Assembly (NCBI GenBank): GCA_947466075.1 | Contig: CANIBP010000006.1 | Span: forward strand, 96,276-160,275 | Reading direction: 5' to 3' | Length of the DNA: 64,000 nucleotides | Source of the DNA: Verrucomicrobiaceae bacterium | Lineage (GTDB): Bacteria; Verrucomicrobiota; Verrucomicrobiia; Verrucomicrobiales; Verrucomicrobiaceae | Notes under the pieces: model-generated | What the model saw: the letters and a program-made list of their open reading frames with translations, nothing else | Databases searched by the model: none | What the model was told of the DNA's origin: nothing | Program-made: the position numbers and the translations under genes | Shown: positions 17,889 through 27,284 of the stretch, piece by piece | Layout: each line of letters opens with the position of its first letter | Numbering within the stretch: position 1 is the first letter of the stretch

Positions 17889-18752
17889 ATGAACTTCATC
17901 TCACGCCGACTCCTTCCCATCCTCGCTGCTGCTACAGTGGGCACAGCCAACTTTGCCACCGCTGAAATCGCCGTGAAGAGCGGTGAAAAGATTGCCTTTC
18001 TCGGAGACTCAATCACCCAAGGAGGTTGGAGTAACCCAGTAGGCTATGTGCGCCTCGTTATCGCAGGTTTGGAAGCGAATGGGATCAAAGCCGAGCCTAT
18101 TCCAGCCGGCATTAGCGGTCACAAGTCAGATCAAATGCTCGCCCGACTCGACAAAGACGTGCTGAGCAAGAAACCGCAGTGGATGACTCTGAGCTGCGGC
18201 GTGAACGATGTCTGGCACGGCCCACGCGGCGTGCCGCTGGATGACGCGATGGCGAAAAGCGCCACCTACGACGACAAAGTGGCCTCACGTGGCACCTACC
18301 AGAAAAACATCACCGCAATTCTCGATCAAGCAACGACCGCAGGCGTGAAGCCCGTGATGCTGACGGCGACGGTGATTCAGGAAAACCTCGCCAGCAAAGA
18401 GAACGGCCTGCTCGCGCCCTACAACAACTTCCTACGCCAACTTGCCAAAGAGAAAAATGTGCCGATGGCCGATCTGTTTGCGATGTTTGAGGAGCGCCTC
18501 AAGGCAGAGAACAAACCGAAGGAGAAAGTGCTCACCAGCGACGGCGTGCACATGAATACCGAGGGCAACAAACTCATGGCCATCGGCGTGCTTCAAGCCT
18601 TTGGCCTCAACGCTACCGAACTCGACAAAGCCAAAGCGTCCTGGCCAGCGCTCGAAGCAGCGGCTGTCGAGCAGGCAAAAAAGCAGGCCGAAGCCAGAGC
18701 CAAAGCGGCTGCTGAAAAAGCCAAGGGAACTCCCGAGCCGAAGAAGAAGTGA
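17889..18752 (+). CDS. SGNH/GDSL-family hydrolase
   Basis: The ATG at 17889 gives 287 residues with a signal peptide (MNFISRRLLPILAAATVG); an in-frame ATG at 17811 would place extra non-signal residues in front. Block I is FLGDSITQGG with the nucleophile serine. Block III is LSCGVNDVWHG with Asn. Block V is SDGVHMNTEG with the Asp/His pair. The family removes acyl groups or cleaves esters on carbohydrates, and many PVC members are predicted esterases or rhamnogalacturonan acetylesterase-like. The tail is Ala/Lys-rich (EQAKKQAEARAKAAAEK), an unusual low-complexity end that may bind polymer or wall. It follows the WD40 gene by 103 bp on the same strand. Confidence 0.9.
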   Translation: MNFISRRLLPILAAATVGTANFATAEIAVKSGEKIAFLGDSITQGGWSNPVGYVRLVIAGLEANGIKAEPIPAGISGHKSDQMLARLDKDVLSKKPQWMTLSCGVNDVWHGPRGVPLDDAMAKSATYDDKVASRGTYQKNITAILDQATTAGVKPVMLTATVIQENLASKENGLLAPYNNFLRQLAKEKNVPMADLFAMFEERLKAENKPKEKVLTSDGVHMNTEGNKLMAIGVLQAFGLNATELDKAKASWPALEAAAVEQAKKQAEARAKAAAEKAKGTPEPKKK

Positions 18753-18813
18753 GCCGCGCTCACTCAACAGGAAGTTGAACTTTCATTCATGAGCCACGCC
18801 TTCAAGTCATGAT

Positions 18814-21414
18814 ATGAAAACCACATTTCAATACAGAAGGCGCTGCGCAAGACTTTGCGTGGCGGCCTTCTGTCTTGGATCGTTTTCCAGAGCGCTGGCC
18901 CTGGAGCCTTTTTTTGAGAAGCACTGTGTTGAATGTCACGACGCTGAGTCAAAGAAGGGAGGGCTCGATTTGAGCGGATTAAAGCAGCAACTCGAGGACA
19001 GGGACAACTTCTCACATTGGGAAAAAGTTCACGACGTTATCGCGAATGGCGAGATGCCGCCAAAAAAGAAGGCAAGGCCTGATGCCTTAGCGATGCAGGC
19101 AGTATTGGAAGACTTGAATGCCAAGCTCAGCTTATCCGATCAAGCCCGACAGGAGCGCGAAGGGCGCACGGGCGTTCGCAGGCTGAGTCGGGTCGAGTTT
19201 GAGAACACGCTGCGTGATCTTCTCGAGTTGCCCTGGTTGCGGGTGGCCCATGAGTTGCCGGCAGATGGGAAAGCGTATGGATTTGATCGCTCGCCAGCGG
19301 CGTTGGACTTTTCATTCGTGCATTTGGCGAAACATATCGCAGCAGCGGATGCGGCACTGAACGCGGCGACGCCAGCATTTGTTGAGAAGCCTCCAGCGTT
19401 CACGTTTCGCTGGTATCCCTGGAGCACAACAGTGATCGGCACGCTTACCGGCTTCAAGGAGGCCATTGGCTTAATTGGCATGAAGCGGGATGAAACTTTC
19501 TTCGCCAAGTCATCACGCATTGCTGACAACGAGCCGAAGGCGACGGCGATCGGGTTATTTCGGCTGGGCGATGAGTCGGCACGGTATCGTGTGAGTCCGT
19601 TCACGCCAGTGCTCGATGGCGTGCATCGTATTAGGGTCAGTGGTTACAGCTTTGCATGGGACGGAAAGCTGGTGGTGCCGACGCAGGCACATGGTGCCGT
19701 GAGTTTTGGCATTATGGCGAAGGGGCTGAACTACGGCACGGCGGACCTGCCGCCGAACAAGGCTGGTGTGATGGAGATGACGGCATGGCTGGAGCGCGGC
19801 GGTGGCATGACCCCAGGTGTGGCGGATGAATTGATGTTCACGCCAGAGACCTGTGAGCGACTGCCGCACTATGCGCAGGCGAAGAATGGAGTTCGCGATG
19901 ACATGCACGGCCCGCCGCACCCGGCACCGGGCGTGGCCATCGAGTGGATCGAGATTGAAGGGCCGATTCACGAGACGTGGCCGCCCACCAGTCAGCGAGC
20001 GTTGTTTGGCGACCTGCCGGTGAGCGAGTGGAAACCTGACAGCGGCGTGCCGAAGCCAGTGCAGCAATTGTGGACTCGTGGCCGCAGCCCTGGTTCGCAG
20101 CCAAAGGACAACACCTATGGCACGCGCAATGAGAAGCGACTCATCGTGCAGGTGGTGAGCAGTGATCCGGCGAATGATGCGCGGCGGTTGCTCGCGAGTT
20201 TTCTGCGAAATGCGTTTCGGCGTCCTGTGAAAGAGGCAGAACTCACAAGCTACGTGGACGTTTTCGCCATTCGCCTCAAGGCGGGTGATCATTTCCAGGA
20301 TGCGCTGAAGGATGCGTATCGCATGGCACTCACATCCCCGGAATTCATGCTACTGGGCTCTGATTTGGCATCGCGGTTGAGTTACTTCTTGTGGGCGGGG
20401 CCACCGGACGAGGAACTCATCGCCTTGGCCGAGCGCGGGGAGTTGAATCAGCCCAATCTGCTACGTTCACAGTCCGAAAGGATGTTGCGCGATGCAAGGG
20501 TGCAGCGCTTCATCGAGAACTTCACCGGCCAATGGCTGCGTCTGCGCGAGATCGATGTCACGCAGCCTGACAAGGCGCTTTACCCGGAGTTCACCGGCCT
20601 GCTGCAAGAGTCGATGGTCGCGGAGACGCGTGCGTACTTCGCCGAGTTGCTCAACAAAGACCTCGGTGCAGCACACTTCGTGAAGTCTGACTTCGCCATG
20701 CTGAATCAAACGCTTGCAAGGCACTACGGCATCAGTGGCGTGACCGGGCATGAGCTAAGGCGAGTGAGTTTGCCAACTGATGCACTACGAGGGCCGTTTC
20801 TCGCACAGGCGAGCATTCACAAAATCACCGCGAACGGCACCACCACCTCGCCCGTGCGACGCGGCGCGTTCGTGCTGGAGCAACTCCTCGGCATCGTCCC
20901 AAAGCCGCCACCACCGAGCGCAGGCAGCATCGAGCCGGACACGCGCGGCACTACAACCGTACGTGAGCAACTCGCCAAACACAAAACGTTAGCCACCTGC
21001 GCGGGCTGCCATACGAAGCTCGACCCCTATGGCTTCGCCATGGAGCGCTTCGATGTCACTGGCGCGTGGCGTGATCAATATCGCGCCAGTCATGCGCGCG
21101 AGGACTTCAGCCGCATCGTCGATGGTCGCGGCGTGTGGTATCACTATGAAAAGCCTGTCGATGCCAGCGGAGAACTCGCGGATGGTCGTGCATTCAGCGA
21201 TTACACTGCCCTGCGCGATATGCTCGCTGTGGACGAGCGAGGTCTCGCACGTGCCTTTGTGCAGCATCTCATCACCTATGCGACAGGTGCGCCGGTGAGC
21301 TTCGCTGATCGCCGCGAGGTGGAGCGCATTCTCGATCACGCCAAGGCCACGCACTACGGCGTGCGCACTCTGTTGATGGAAGTCATCCTCAGCCCGCTCT
21401 TTGCCAAGCCATGA
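18814..21414 (+). CDS. DUF1587/DUF1592/DUF1588/DUF1585 cytochrome-like protein
   Basis: This is an 866-residue secreted protein. A signal region ends before FFEKHCVECHD (CxxCH at residues 38-42). DUF1587 is seen as RRLSRVEFENTLRDLLELP. A carbohydrate-binding-like middle region follows (ARYRVSPFTPVLDGVHRIRV). DUF1592 is SRLSYFLWAGPPDEELIAL. DUF1588 has the second heme motif in TCAGCHTKLDPYGFAMERFD. DUF1585 ends the protein (AFVQHLITYATGAPVSFADR). The next gene, DUF1552, overlaps its stop codon as ATGA, so the two are translationally coupled and probably act together in the periplasm. The pair is widespread in PVC bacteria with unknown chemistry. Confidence 0.9.
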   Translation: MKTTFQYRRRCARLCVAAFCLGSFSRALALEPFFEKHCVECHDAESKKGGLDLSGLKQQLEDRDNFSHWEKVHDVIANGEMPPKKKARPDALAMQAVLEDLNAKLSLSDQARQEREGRTGVRRLSRVEFENTLRDLLELPWLRVAHELPADGKAYGFDRSPAALDFSFVHLAKHIAAADAALNAATPAFVEKPPAFTFRWYPWSTTVIGTLTGFKEAIGLIGMKRDETFFAKSSRIADNEPKATAIGLFRLGDESARYRVSPFTPVLDGVHRIRVSGYSFAWDGKLVVPTQAHGAVSFGIMAKGLNYGTADLPPNKAGVMEMTAWLERGGGMTPGVADELMFTPETCERLPHYAQAKNGVRDDMHGPPHPAPGVAIEWIEIEGPIHETWPPTSQRALFGDLPVSEWKPDSGVPKPVQQLWTRGRSPGSQPKDNTYGTRNEKRLIVQVVSSDPANDARRLLASFLRNAFRRPVKEAELTSYVDVFAIRLKAGDHFQDALKDAYRMALTSPEFMLLGSDLASRLSYFLWAGPPDEELIALAERGELNQPNLLRSQSERMLRDARVQRFIENFTGQWLRLREIDVTQPDKALYPEFTGLLQESMVAETRAYFAELLNKDLGAAHFVKSDFAMLNQTLARHYGISGVTGHELRRVSLPTDALRGPFLAQASIHKITANGTTTSPVRRGAFVLEQLLGIVPKPPPPSAGSIEPDTRGTTTVREQLAKHKTLATCAGCHTKLDPYGFAMERFDVTGAWRDQYRASHAREDFSRIVDGRGVWYHYEKPVDASGELADGRAFSDYTALRDMLAVDERGLARAFVQHLITYATGAPVSFADRREVERILDHAKATHYGVRTLLMEVILSPLFAKP

Positions 21415-22697
21415 ACATCGCCCTTCGCACACCGATGAACCGCCGCACATTGCTGCGCGGCGCTGGAGCCACTCTGACGCTGCCGTTCCTTGAATGCATG
21501 ATGCCGCGTCTCGGTCATGCCGTATCGCCGCAGCCGGTGAAGCGTTTTGTCGGCATGATGACCAACATGGGCATCCTGCCGGAATTCTTCTTTCCCACAA
21601 AGGCTGGCCACCAATACGAGGCGACACCGTATCTCGATCTTTTGAAGGCGCATCGCGAACGCATGACCGTCTTCTCCGGTGTGTCGCTACCCGGAGTCGA
21701 TGGCGGACATGAGGCGGAGAAATGTTTCCTCACCGGCGCACCGGGCGCTAGCCGTGGCTCGTTTCGCAACAGCGTCTCGCTGGATCAGGTCATGGCAGAG
21801 AAGCTCGGTAGCGCCACACGCTTCCCTTCGCTGCCAATCATGATCGGCATGGGCAACCTGAGCCTCTCATGGACACGTAGCGGCTCAATGATCCCGCCGA
21901 TCACCAGCCCCGTGACGCTTTATCAGCAGCTCTTTGTCGAAAACACGGTCGAGGGCAAAGCCGAGTCACTGCGCCGCCTCCAGCGCGACCGCAGCCTGCT
22001 CGATGGCATGCGCGAGCAGTTCAAAAGCCTGCAACATCGCGTCGGCGCAAAGGACCGTGAGCGACTCGATCAATTTGCCACGGCAATCCGTGACCTCGAA
22101 ACCAGCCTAGCCGCGAACGAGAGCTGGGTGAACCGCCCAAAGCCCAAGACCACCGCCGCGCTGCCGAAAGAAATCACCGACGTGAATGACTTCAAGGTCA
22201 ATGCCAGTGCCATGCTTGATCTCGTGCGACTCGCGTTGGAAACCGACTCGACGCGCATCGTCACGGTTTGCCTTTGCACCGGCAATCTCGCACCGAAAGG
22301 CATCGCAGGCGTCAGCAGCGGCACGCACCCACTTACGCACCACGGACGGCAGCCCGAGAAGATCGCCGAGTTGCGCCGAATCGAGGAGGCGCATTTCCAA
22401 TCACTCGCCGCCTTCTTCGACGGTCTCAGCGCAACGAAAGAACAGGACGAACCGCTACTCGATCACACCGCCTGTCTCTACGGCGCCAACATGGGCAGCG
22501 CCAATGCCCACTCGAATGATAACCTTCCCGCGTTGCTAGTCGGAGGTGGCTTCAAACATGCCGGTCACCTCGCCTTTGACCCCAAGAGCAATTACCCGCT
22601 TTCCAATCTTCACGTTTCATTGCTGCAAAGAATGGGATTGGAGATGGATGCGTTTTCTTCCGGTAAAAGCACGATGTCCGGGCTGGAATTCGGGTGA
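21411..22697 (+). CDS. DUF1552 Tat-exported protein
   Basis: This 428-residue protein begins with a Tat-like leader (MNRRTLLRGAGATLTLPFLE after nine residues). It continues with DUF1552 features: PVKRFVGMMTNMGILPEFFF, a histidine/glutamate region GVDGGHEAEKCFLTG, and the late block CLYGANMGSANAHSNDNLPA followed by LLVGGGFKHAGHL. The family resembles sulfatase/alkaline-phosphatase-like DUF1501 proteins in its ending (N-for-D changes near 'GSNLGNASAHS'), but no catalysis is proven. It overlaps the preceding DUF1592 gene by four bases. A GTG-containing overlap of its stop codon with the next reading frame suggests continued coupling to the deacetylase gene. Confidence 0.9.
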   Translation: MNIALRTPMNRRTLLRGAGATLTLPFLECMMPRLGHAVSPQPVKRFVGMMTNMGILPEFFFPTKAGHQYEATPYLDLLKAHRERMTVFSGVSLPGVDGGHEAEKCFLTGAPGASRGSFRNSVSLDQVMAEKLGSATRFPSLPIMIGMGNLSLSWTRSGSMIPPITSPVTLYQQLFVENTVEGKAESLRRLQRDRSLLDGMREQFKSLQHRVGAKDRERLDQFATAIRDLETSLAANESWVNRPKPKTTAALPKEITDVNDFKVNASAMLDLVRLALETDSTRIVTVCLCTGNLAPKGIAGVSSGTHPLTHHGRQPEKIAELRRIEEAHFQSLAAFFDGLSATKEQDEPLLDHTACLYGANMGSANAHSNDNLPALLVGGGFKHAGHLAFDPKSNYPLSNLHVSLLQRMGLEMDAFSSGKSTMSGLEFG

Positions 22698-22717
22698 AGT
22701 ATCCACGAACAACAACG

Positions 22718-23467
22718 ATGAAGAAATTCCTTTCGACCACTATCCTCAGCCTCTCTTTGGCAACCACCTGGTACTCATCAGCAGCTCAACCGGTGCCCGA
22801 CAAACTCATTGTGCTGACGTTTGACGACTCCGTGGCGAGTCACGCTACGTTTGTGGCACCCTTGCTGAAAAAGCATGGCTTTGGAGCTACCTTCTTCATC
22901 ACGGAGGGTTTTGAGTTCCTCGTGGACAAGCAGAATTACATGACCTGGGAGCAGATTCAGGCGCTGCATGCAGACGGATTCGAAATCGGCAATCATACTC
23001 GAAAACATGCGGGTGTGGCGAAGCAGAAGCCCGAGCAACTGTCGTCAGATGTGGAGTTCATCGAGCAACAATGCGTGAAATTTGGCATTCCGAAACCGGT
23101 GAGCTTCTGCTATCCCGGTTACGCGACAAGTGAGGCTGCTGTGAAGTTGCTACGCGAGCATGGCTATCAATTCGCCCGCGCTGGCGGATCGAAGGCCTTC
23201 GATCCAAAGACAGATGATCCGCTGACGATGCCGCAGGCCTTTGATGGCAAACCGGACAGCAATTTGGAGCAATTCAAAGCAGCCGTGGCACAAGCGCGGG
23301 ATGGAAAGGTCGCAGTGATGACCTTCCACGGTGTGCCAGACATCAAGCATCCATGGGTGAACACCGATCCGGCGAAGTTTGAGGCCTACATGCAGTATTT
23401 GAAAGATGAAGGCTGCACCGTCATCGCCATGCGCGATCTGGCGAAGTATGTGACGGCGAGGAAGTAA
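22718..23467 (+). CDS. Secreted polysaccharide deacetylase
   Basis: The ATG at 22718 starts a 249-residue protein with a signal peptide ([19 protein letters not shown]); a GTG at 22694 overlaps the previous stop and would add eight residues. Motif 1 is [13 protein letters not shown] (TFDD, catalytic base and metal Asp). Motif 2 is [12 protein letters not shown], with the two metal-binding histidines. Motif 3 is [14 protein letters not shown] later block reads [16 protein letters not shown]. This NodB-type carbohydrate esterase family 4 fold removes N- or O-acetyl groups from chitin, peptidoglycan or other glycans. The length is normal for a single-domain enzyme. Its substrate cannot be told from sequence; the neighbours suggest an extracellular polysaccharide. 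Confidence 0.9.
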   Translation: MKKFLSTTILSLSLATTWYSSAAQPVPDKLIVLTFDDSVASHATFVAPLLKKHGFGATFFITEGFEFLVDKQNYMTWEQIQALHADGFEIGNHTRKHAGVAKQKPEQLSSDVEFIEQQCVKFGIPKPVSFCYPGYATSEAAVKLLREHGYQFARAGGSKAFDPKTDDPLTMPQAFDGKPDSNLEQFKAAVAQARDGKVAVMTFHGVPDIKHPWVNTDPAKFEAYMQYLKDEGCTVIAMRDLAKYVTARK

Positions 23468-23496
23468 GGCGGTTTTCGAGCGTATTTGCTAGCGTC

Positions 23497-24354
23497 ATGA
23501 AATTCATCCTCCTCGCCAGTCTCGCTTTCGCCACCAGCGCGTTTGCTCAAAGTTTAAAATCAAACATCCCCTATGTCGAAAACGGGCATGCTCGACATGT
23601 GCTCGATATCTATGCGCCTGCAAATGCCAAGAACCTTCCAGTAGTATTCTGGATTCACGGGGGTGGCTGGCTGGCGGGTGACAAGACGGATGTGAAATCG
23701 AAGCCACAGTGGTTCATGGACAAAGGCTTTGTCTTTGTGTCCACCAACTACCGCCTGCTACCCGAGGTGGACATGGGCACGCTCATTCGCGATGTCGCCA
23801 AAGCTTATGGCTGGATGCACAAGCACATCGCCGAATATGGCGGCGACCCGAAACGCGTACTTGTTGGCGGACACTCGGCTGGCGCTCAACTTGCGGCGAT
23901 CATCTGCACGGATGACCGTTACTTGAAAGCAGAGGGCGATTCATTGGATGACCTTATCGGCTGCGTGCCGGTGGATGGCGACACTTATGATGTGCCGGCC
24001 ATTATCGAGACCGCCGAGACACGCCTCCGCGTGCATCATCTGCCACCACGAGTGAATGGGCATCGTGAAAAATTTGGCAGCACACCTGAAAATCACCTCA
24101 ATTTCTCCGCCGTCACGCATGTGGCTATGGACAAAGGCATTCCGCCCTTTCTGATCCTACACGTCGCCAGTCATCCCGACACCAGCGCTCAAGCGCAGCG
24201 TCTTGGGGCCGTGCTGAAAGAATCTGGCGTCCCGACAACGGTCTTCGGTGCCAAGGACACCAGTCATGTGAAACTCAACGACGACCTCGGCCTGCCCGAT
24301 GATCCAGCAACGAAAGCGCTGAGTGAATTTGTGTCGAAGGTGCTGAAGAAGTGA
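23497..24354 (+). CDS. Secreted alpha/beta hydrolase, esterase-like
   Basis: This 285-residue protein has a signal peptide ([17 protein letters not shown]). The oxyanion-hole motif is [12 protein letters not shown], and the nucleophile elbow [12 protein letters not shown] places the catalytic serine within GHSAG. A late [13 protein letters not shown] carries the likely catalytic histidine. The organisation fits the BD-FAE/hormone-sensitive-lipase-like esterase family, which hydrolyses carboxyl esters such as acetyl or feruloyl groups on glycans. It lies 29 bp after the polysaccharide deacetylase on the same strand, consistent with joint de-esterification and deacetylation outside the cytoplasm. 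It is convergent with the TIM-barrel gene. Confidence 0.87.
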   Translation: MKFILLASLAFATSAFAQSLKSNIPYVENGHARHVLDIYAPANAKNLPVVFWIHGGGWLAGDKTDVKSKPQWFMDKGFVFVSTNYRLLPEVDMGTLIRDVAKAYGWMHKHIAEYGGDPKRVLVGGHSAGAQLAAIICTDDRYLKAEGDSLDDLIGCVPVDGDTYDVPAIIETAETRLRVHHLPPRVNGHREKFGSTPENHLNFSAVTHVAMDKGIPPFLILHVASHPDTSAQAQRLGAVLKESGVPTTVFGAKDTSHVKLNDDLGLPDDPATKALSEFVSKVLKK

Positions 24355-24357
24355 GGG

Positions 24358-25335
24358 TCAAACACCCGCGATGATCTTGTTCAGCCGGTCGGTGAACTCA
24401 GGCAGCGGCAGGCCGTTGTCCTCGACCGTTATCCAGCCGTTGTAGCCCACGTCGTCGAGCGCCTGGCGCATTTTCGGCCAGTCGATGCTGCCATCACGTG
24501 GATGCACAAACTTGCCGCTGTGGTTGTCCGGCGCGAGTGCGTAGTCCTTGATGTGGATCTTCTTGATGAGGCCGCCGAGTGTGTGAATCCAGTCATGCAC
24601 GGGCACCAGATACTTCACATGATTGCCCACGTCGTAGTAGGCCTGCACAAACGGGTGGTTGAAGGACGCGACGAAGTTCTTGTAGAGGTCCGGGCGCACC
24701 CAGAGGTTGTTCCAGACGTTCTCGAGGCCGATGATGACGTTCAGCTTCTCCGCCAGCGGGATGAGTTTGGTCACCTGCTCCTTCGATCCATCGGTCGATT
24801 TGTTCTGCAGCGCGATGTAGCGTTCGAACGGCGTGTTGTCGCCCTTCACCACGCGGCTGACGTGGCCGGTCTTCTCGTCGAACTCGATGTCAAAGTCCCA
24901 CGGGTCGGGCATCTTCACCGTTGGACCACCGACGCGACACGGCACTAGCAGAATCGTCTCAGCGCCGAGCCAGTTTGCGGTCCGCAATGCCTTCTCCGTC
25001 ACCGCATAACTCGCCGCCACTTGCCCGGGATCATCGCTGTTGAACTCTGCCCAACCACGCAGAACCGAGTGCACCTTCAATCCGATGTCTTCGACAAGTT
25101 CGCGCGCTTTCCTGGCCTCCGTCTCGTCATCAAAGAGATGCGAAACCTCGACTCCGTCGAATCCGGCGTCCTTGAGATCACGCAGCGCTTTCTCTTCCGG
25201 CTTGCCGATGATCTTGGCTTTCTTGATCACTGTTTTGAACGATGCTGCGTTCGACGGCGACAGGAATGACAGCGACGCAGCACCAGCGGTGGCGAGAAAT
25301 TGCCGACGGGACGAAGAGAAAGCGGTTGTTTTCAT
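24358..25335 (-). CDS. Tat-exported xylose-isomerase-like TIM barrel protein
   Basis: The start at 25333-25335 gives 325 residues beginning MKTTAFSSSRRQFLATAGAA, a twin-arginine signal; 30 further upstream codons are open but do not look like a signal. The body shows the sugar-phosphate isomerase/epimerase fold (AP endonuclease family 2): GFDGVEVSHLFDDE, LLVPCRVGGPTV, VIIGLENVWNNLWV, YDVGNHVKYLVP, KIHIKDYALAPDNH and GWITVEDNGLP. The Glu, Asp and His in these blocks are likely metal ligands. Exported members are common in PVC bacteria and may epimerise or isomerise free sugars in the periplasm. It is the last gene of the minus-strand operon, 93 bp after pdxA. Confidence 0.85.
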   Translation of the reverse strand: MKTTAFSSSRRQFLATAGAASLSFLSPSNAASFKTVIKKAKIIGKPEEKALRDLKDAGFDGVEVSHLFDDETEARKARELVEDIGLKVHSVLRGWAEFNSDDPGQVAASYAVTEKALRTANWLGAETILLVPCRVGGPTVKMPDPWDFDIEFDEKTGHVSRVVKGDNTPFERYIALQNKSTDGSKEQVTKLIPLAEKLNVIIGLENVWNNLWVRPDLYKNFVASFNHPFVQAYYDVGNHVKYLVPVHDWIHTLGGLIKKIHIKDYALAPDNHSGKFVHPRDGSIDWPKMRQALDDVGYNGWITVEDNGLPLPEFTDRLNKIIAGV

Positions 25336-25428
25336 CGAGAAAACCAAACGAGCTAAAGAGTCGGCTTGTTGCTCGGTTGTTCCTTTTACTGGAATGAGGC
25401 TGTGCGTTCTTTTTATTGGAAGCACTGA

Positions 25429-26424
25429 TTAGCTACAAAAACGCGCCGCCAGCAGCACCGCTTCGACCAGACTGTTGCCATTCGCTTTGCCTTGCCAGGC
25501 GATGTCACATGCGGTGCCGTGATCGACACTGGTGCGCGGCACGGGTAGGCCGAGAGTGGTGTTCACGGCTGAATCAAAGGCGATCATCTTGAGTGGGATC
25601 AGTGCCTGATCGTGATACATGCAGATGTAGGCGTCCACTTGGCGGCGCTTCGCAGGAATGAAGGCGGTGTCAGGAGGCAGCGGGCCTTCGATTTGGATGC
25701 CTTTTGCGCGTGCTGCAGCGATGGCTGGCATGATGATGTTTCCCTCTTCTCCACGGCCAAACAAGCCGTGCTCGCCAGCGTGCGGATTGAGACCAAGCAC
25801 GGCGATTTTGGGCTTCTTGCCACGCACACGTTGCACGGCCTCATCCGTCAGTTCGATGACATCCAAAATGCGCGCGGTCGTCAATGCAGGCACCACATCT
25901 AAATAACCGATGTGCACGGTGACGAGGCTACAGATCATCTCCTCGGAGAAAAACGTCATGCAGGAACGCGCAGCGGCCATTTTCTCCGCAAACATCTCCG
26001 TGTGGCCGGGATAGGTGATGCCAGCGGCATGCAGGGCTTCTTTGTTCAGCGGTGCCGTTGCCACGGCGGCGACTTGCTTGGCTAAAGCAGCCTCAATGCT
26101 CTTTTCGACATAACGAAAGCCGGCCGCACCGGTTCTGGCACTCACCTTGCCTGGCGTGAAATCTTCCGCAACAAAGCCGAACAGATCGAGCACCGCCGGT
26201 CCGTCGATGGAACTGCATTTCTCTGCCCATTCGATCTCTGAGATGATGCGCTTCGGTGCTGGGAGATTCGTCTGACGTGCGCAGCGAGAAAGCAACCTCG
26301 CATCGCCAAAGATCACCGGTGTAGCGACTTCGCACAAGGTTTCATTGGCGAGCAGTTGCAGACAGATTTCAGGACCGACCCCGGCAGGGTCGCCCATGGT
26401 GACGGCGATGATTGGTTTGGGCAT
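25429..26424 (-). CDS. pdxA: 4-hydroxythreonine-4-phosphate dehydrogenase
   Basis: The start at 26422-26424 gives 331 residues beginning MPKPIIAVTMGDPAGVGPE, the usual PdxA opening. Family signatures include GITYPGHTEMFAEKMAA, the metal-histidine region VTVHIGYLDVVPALT, NPHAGEHGLFGRGEEGNI and MYHDQALIPLKMIAF. PdxA oxidises 4-(phosphooxy)-threonine with NAD in pyridoxal-phosphate synthesis (DXP-dependent route). Related PdxA2 proteins act in catabolism of 4-hydroxy-threonine or other acids. No pdxJ, serC or kinase partner lies nearby; the neighbours are a hydrolase and an exported isomerase-like protein, so a catabolic PdxA2-like role is possible. It lies 17 bp after the alpha/beta-hydrolase gene. 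Confidence 0.92.
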   Translation of the reverse strand: MPKPIIAVTMGDPAGVGPEICLQLLANETLCEVATPVIFGDARLLSRCARQTNLPAPKRIISEIEWAEKCSSIDGPAVLDLFGFVAEDFTPGKVSARTGAAGFRYVEKSIEAALAKQVAAVATAPLNKEALHAAGITYPGHTEMFAEKMAAARSCMTFFSEEMICSLVTVHIGYLDVVPALTTARILDVIELTDEAVQRVRGKKPKIAVLGLNPHAGEHGLFGRGEEGNIIMPAIAAARAKGIQIEGPLPPDTAFIPAKRRQVDAYICMYHDQALIPLKMIAFDSAVNTTLGLPVPRTSVDHGTACDIAWQGKANGNSLVEAVLLAARFCS

Positions 26425-26441
26425 GAACCTGCGAGTTTGGC

Positions 26442-27284
26442 TCAACGCAACGCCTTGTCGAGAAACTTGGCAATGATGGCGGTACGCTCGTCATCATAGA
26501 ACTCCGCACCACCGTGCTTGCTGCCAGGCATCAGGATGAACTGCACAGGCAGTTTGGTGGCCTCATAAGCCTTTGTGAACTCCTGCGACTGCGCTGGTGG
26601 CATCTGCGGATCAGCATCGCCGTGGATCAAGAGCAGCGGTGGGTCATTGTTGTCGAGGTGCGCAACAGGGCTGCCGAGTCTGGCCAGATCAGGCTTTTCG
26701 GTCGGCTGACCGCCAAGCAGCAGTTGCAGCGCAGGCACGCGCATCTTCAGGCCAAACTCGGCGCTCTGCATCAGAATCGTCTGCAAGTTTGAGGCGCCGT
26801 AAAGACTCACGATACACTGCACATCGCTGCTTTGACTCAAAGACTCACCGACATTGCCTTCCAGTTCTTTGTGGCCATTCGTCACACCCACCAGCGCCGC
26901 TAGGTGTCCACCGGCTGAAGAACCAATGATGCCGATGCGGGATGTGTTGAGGTGATACAACTCAGACTTCGCACGCAGAAAACGAATGACTGCCTTGATG
27001 TCGTGAATCTGTGCAGGAAACATCGCTTGGGTCGAAAGCCGATAGTCCACGCTCGCAATCGCGAAACCATGATCCAGCAGCTTCGAGATCGGCACATCCG
27101 ACTTCGATCCTGCACGCCAAGCACCACCGTGAACATAGACGAGCAACGGCGCATGGGAGGCCTTGGGTGTATGCAGGTCCAGTTTGAGTGAGTGATCACC
27201 GACGCGCGCGTATTCGATGTCTGTCTGTGTGTCAGCGAAGGCGCAGCAGCTGATCAGGTGGAGGATGCAGACGATTGTTCTCAT
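26442..27284 (-). CDS. Secreted alpha/beta hydrolase
   Basis: The start at 27282-27284 gives 280 residues with a signal peptide (MRTIVCILHLISCCAFA). It has the oxyanion motif YVHGGAWRAGSKSD, the nucleophile elbow GIIGSSAGGHLAAL (catalytic serine), the acid region LLIHGDADPQMPPAQS and a late catalytic-histidine block MPGSKHGGAEFYDDE. This is the BD-FAE/hormone-sensitive-lipase type, similar in plan to the hydrolase at 23497 but of a different subtype. Its ATG overlaps the TGA of the RibK-like gene (ATGA), so the two are translationally coupled. Substrate unknown; a carboxyl ester is expected. Confidence 0.88.
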   Translation of the reverse strand: MRTIVCILHLISCCAFADTQTDIEYARVGDHSLKLDLHTPKASHAPLLVYVHGGAWRAGSKSDVPISKLLDHGFAIASVDYRLSTQAMFPAQIHDIKAVIRFLRAKSELYHLNTSRIGIIGSSAGGHLAALVGVTNGHKELEGNVGESLSQSSDVQCIVSLYGASNLQTILMQSAEFGLKMRVPALQLLLGGQPTEKPDLARLGSPVAHLDNNDPPLLLIHGDADPQMPPAQSQEFTKAYEATKLPVQFILMPGSKHGGAEFYDDERTAIIAKFLDKALR

